The notes beneath the pieces are model-generated. The model saw only the letters and a list, made by a program, of their open reading frames with translations. It was not told the DNA's origin and searched no databases. This document shows positions 7,235 to 8,101 of a stretch of DNA of 8,101 nucleotides, one piece after another. Source of the DNA: Pseudomonadota bacterium (GTDB lineage Bacteria > Pseudomonadota > Gammaproteobacteria > Burkholderiales > Burkholderiaceae_C). Where the stretch lies: the NCBI GenBank assembly GCA_023410975.1, contig JAEYPG010000744.1, positions 1 to 8,101 of the forward strand. The letters run 5' to 3'. Position numbers and translations under genes: made by a program. How positions within the stretch are numbered: the stretch's first letter is position 1; each line of letters starts with the position of its first letter.

Positions 7235-7263
7235 TTGCTAATGAGAATGATTCGCAATAAAGT
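7235..7263 (+). promoter_or_regulatory. Fur box overlapping a sigma-70 promoter
   Basis: GCTAATGAGAATGATTCGC (7237-7255) matches the classic 19-bp Fur consensus GATAATGATAATCATTATC at 14 positions. It sits inside a longer dyad centred on A7246, with TTGC at 7235-7238 mirrored by GCAA at 7254-7257. A plausible promoter uses TTGCTA (7235-7240), a 17-nt spacer and TAAAGT (7258-7263), so iron-loaded Fur would cover the promoter directly. The predicted transcript starts near 7270 and carries the two genes that follow, which should be induced when iron is scarce. Confidence 0.8.
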
Positions 7264-7302
7264 GGACGCATGGACACCACGGGTGATGGAAGGAGAAACG
7301 GC

Positions 7303-7542
7303 TTGGATCAACGCAACGCTGAGGACGACGCCGGCTGCCGGCCGCGGACGGTGGCGCAGGGCGCGCTGGGACGGGTCCTGGTGTGCGAGCACTGCCGCCA
7401 GGTGCACCTGCAGGTGGGCGCGCTCACGCTGCGTCTGACGCCCGAGGCCTTTGATGAGCTGTCGGAAATGACCTTGTCGGCGCGCCGCGGCCTGCAGGCG
7501 CGCCTGGATGCGCCCCCGGCCGCCTCGGCCGCCTGGCATTGA
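7303..7542 (+). CDS. Small CxxC protein, Fur-regulated, unknown function
   Basis: This is a small cytoplasmic-looking protein of 79 residues from the TTG at 7303, or 90 from the ATG at 7270. TTG is preferred because AGGAGA (7291-7296) lies 6 nt before it. The ATG has no ribosome site and falls where the predicted transcript begins. The core, about residues 22-60 from the TTG, reads GRVLVCEHCRQVHLQVGALTLRLTPEAFDEL. C-E-H-C followed by a histidine could bind metal or undergo redox chemistry, and alternating hydrophobics suggest a small beta unit before a helix. No family name is recognised. The stop lies 15 nt before the next gene, so the two are co-transcribed. The Fur box upstream links it to iron homeostasis; its biochemical role is unknown. 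Confidence 0.65.
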   Translation: MDQRNAEDDAGCRPRTVAQGALGRVLVCEHCRQVHLQVGALTLRLTPEAFDELSEMTLSARRGLQARLDAPPAASAAWH

Positions 7543-7557
7543 GTCGAGGAGCCAACC

Positions 7558-8101
7558 ATGTGCAGCGAAGACCGCCCTGGCCTGGCGCCGTGCCGGCACG
7601 CGCAGGCCGCGGCCGCGCAGCTCTTCACCCGCAGCTCGCGCCGGCGCCGCTTCTGGGACCTGGCGCCCACGGCCTACTGCCCGATGGTGGGCGTGTGCGT
7701 GCCGCTGCCCTTGCTGCGCCGCGTGGCGCAGAAGGTGATGGCCGATGCGCTGCCGCAGGACGACTACGAGCTGCACTGCCTGGCCATCCAGGAGTGCAAG
7801 GTCCGCACGCCGCTGGCCGAGCGTCTGCAGCGCGAGCTCGACGAGCGCTTCGCGCCCGCTTTGGCCTCCGCGGCGCGCTGCAAGGACGGCGCGGCGCTGG
7901 CGCAGTGGTGGCAGCAGCGGCTGCAGGAGGGGGTCGGCGTGCCCGCCGCGTTCTGGGCCGTGCTCACGCATGGCCGCTGCGACGCCGTGCTGGAGGAGCG
8001 GGTGCTGCGCGACGTGCACATGCTGCAGCACCAGGCCGGCGCGGCCGAGCGCGTGGACCGGGCCCGCTTCGCCGAGCTGCAGCGCGAGCACGGCGTGCTG
8101 G
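7558..8101 (+). CDS. DUF2325-like protein, N-terminal part (runs off window)
   Basis: An open frame of 181 codons runs to the window edge without a stop. The ATG at 7558 has GAGGAG at 7546-7551, 6 nt upstream. Visible patterns are FWDLAPTAYCPMVGVC (32-47, Cys41 and Cys47), YELHCLAIQEC (70-80, His73, Cys74, Cys80), a region with L-x-x-E-L-D-E-R-F (about 90-98), and DVHMLQHQAGAAERVDRARF (152-171). The C-P-x-x-G-x-C opening and the D-V-H-M-L-x-H block recall the N-terminal half of DUF2325 proteins, whose C-terminal Rossmann-like domain would lie beyond the window. This is pattern recognition and was not checked by search. The clustered Cys/His residues suggest metal binding. With the Fur box and the CxxC partner, an iron-related role is likely, with specifics unknown. 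Confidence 0.7.
   Translation, partial: MCSEDRPGLAPCRHAQAAAAQLFTRSSRRRRFWDLAPTAYCPMVGVCVPLPLLRRVAQKVMADALPQDDYELHCLAIQECKVRTPLAERLQRELDERFAPALASAARCKDGAALAQWWQQRLQEGVGVPAAFWAVLTHGRCDAVLEERVLRDVHMLQHQAGAAERVDRARFAELQREHGVL

Noticed and set aside
7064..7438. A 124-codon plus-strand frame starting after GGAGG
   Set aside because: GGAGG is only one base from the ATG, the frame overlaps the Fur box and the CxxC gene, and it is Arg/Trp/Ala-rich.

Overview
The window is high-GC DNA (about 70-77% in the core genes). Gene content and protein style suggest a betaproteobacterium, most likely a member of the Comamonadaceae such as an Acidovorax relative. That assignment is inferred from GC content, gene set and protein similarity recalled from knowledge; no search was run.

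Left and middle (1-5278) is part of a phenylacetate (paa) catabolic locus. It opens with the last codons of paaK (phenylacetate-CoA ligase, +), followed by a TetR-family regulator of the PaaR type (+). A roughly 620-bp gap without a convincing gene follows, holding two related terminator-like hairpins. Next come two minus-strand genes that read as one operon: paaY (gamma-carbonic-anhydrase-fold thioesterase) and, 17 nt downstream, a GT1/RhlB-like glycosyltransferase that is not a standard paa gene. A 229-bp divergent promoter region carries a near-palindromic site, ACCGGCCGGTCGGT, which fits a TetR/PaaR operator. To its right on the plus strand lie paaJ/pcaF (3-oxoadipyl-CoA thiolase) and a hot-dog thioesterase. 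Together these genes activate phenylacetate to its CoA ester (PaaK), carry out the final thiolytic step to succinyl-CoA and acetyl-CoA (PaaJ), and probably clear dead-end CoA esters (PaaY, hot-dog thioesterase), under repression relieved by phenylacetyl-CoA.

Right of the paa block (5279-6527) a strong intrinsic terminator closes a minus-strand gene for a secreted lipoprotein with the look of an orphan clan GH-A-type glycosidase. Its GC is visibly lower than that of the paa genes. It is followed by about 700 bp of non-coding DNA at roughly 48% GC, which looks foreign or relic.

The right end (7235-8101) is an iron-regulated unit. A Fur box (14 of 19 matches to the consensus) overlaps a plausible sigma-70 promoter, followed by a small CxxC protein best started at a TTG codon, and then the N-terminal 181 residues of a DUF2325-like protein that runs off the window. 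I found no CRISPR array, tRNA, rRNA, transposase or phage gene. The most interesting items are the Fur-controlled CxxC/DUF2325 pair, the uncharacterised lipoprotein, the glycosyltransferase embedded in the paa locus, and the duplicated terminator units at 1100-1173 and 1378-1433.
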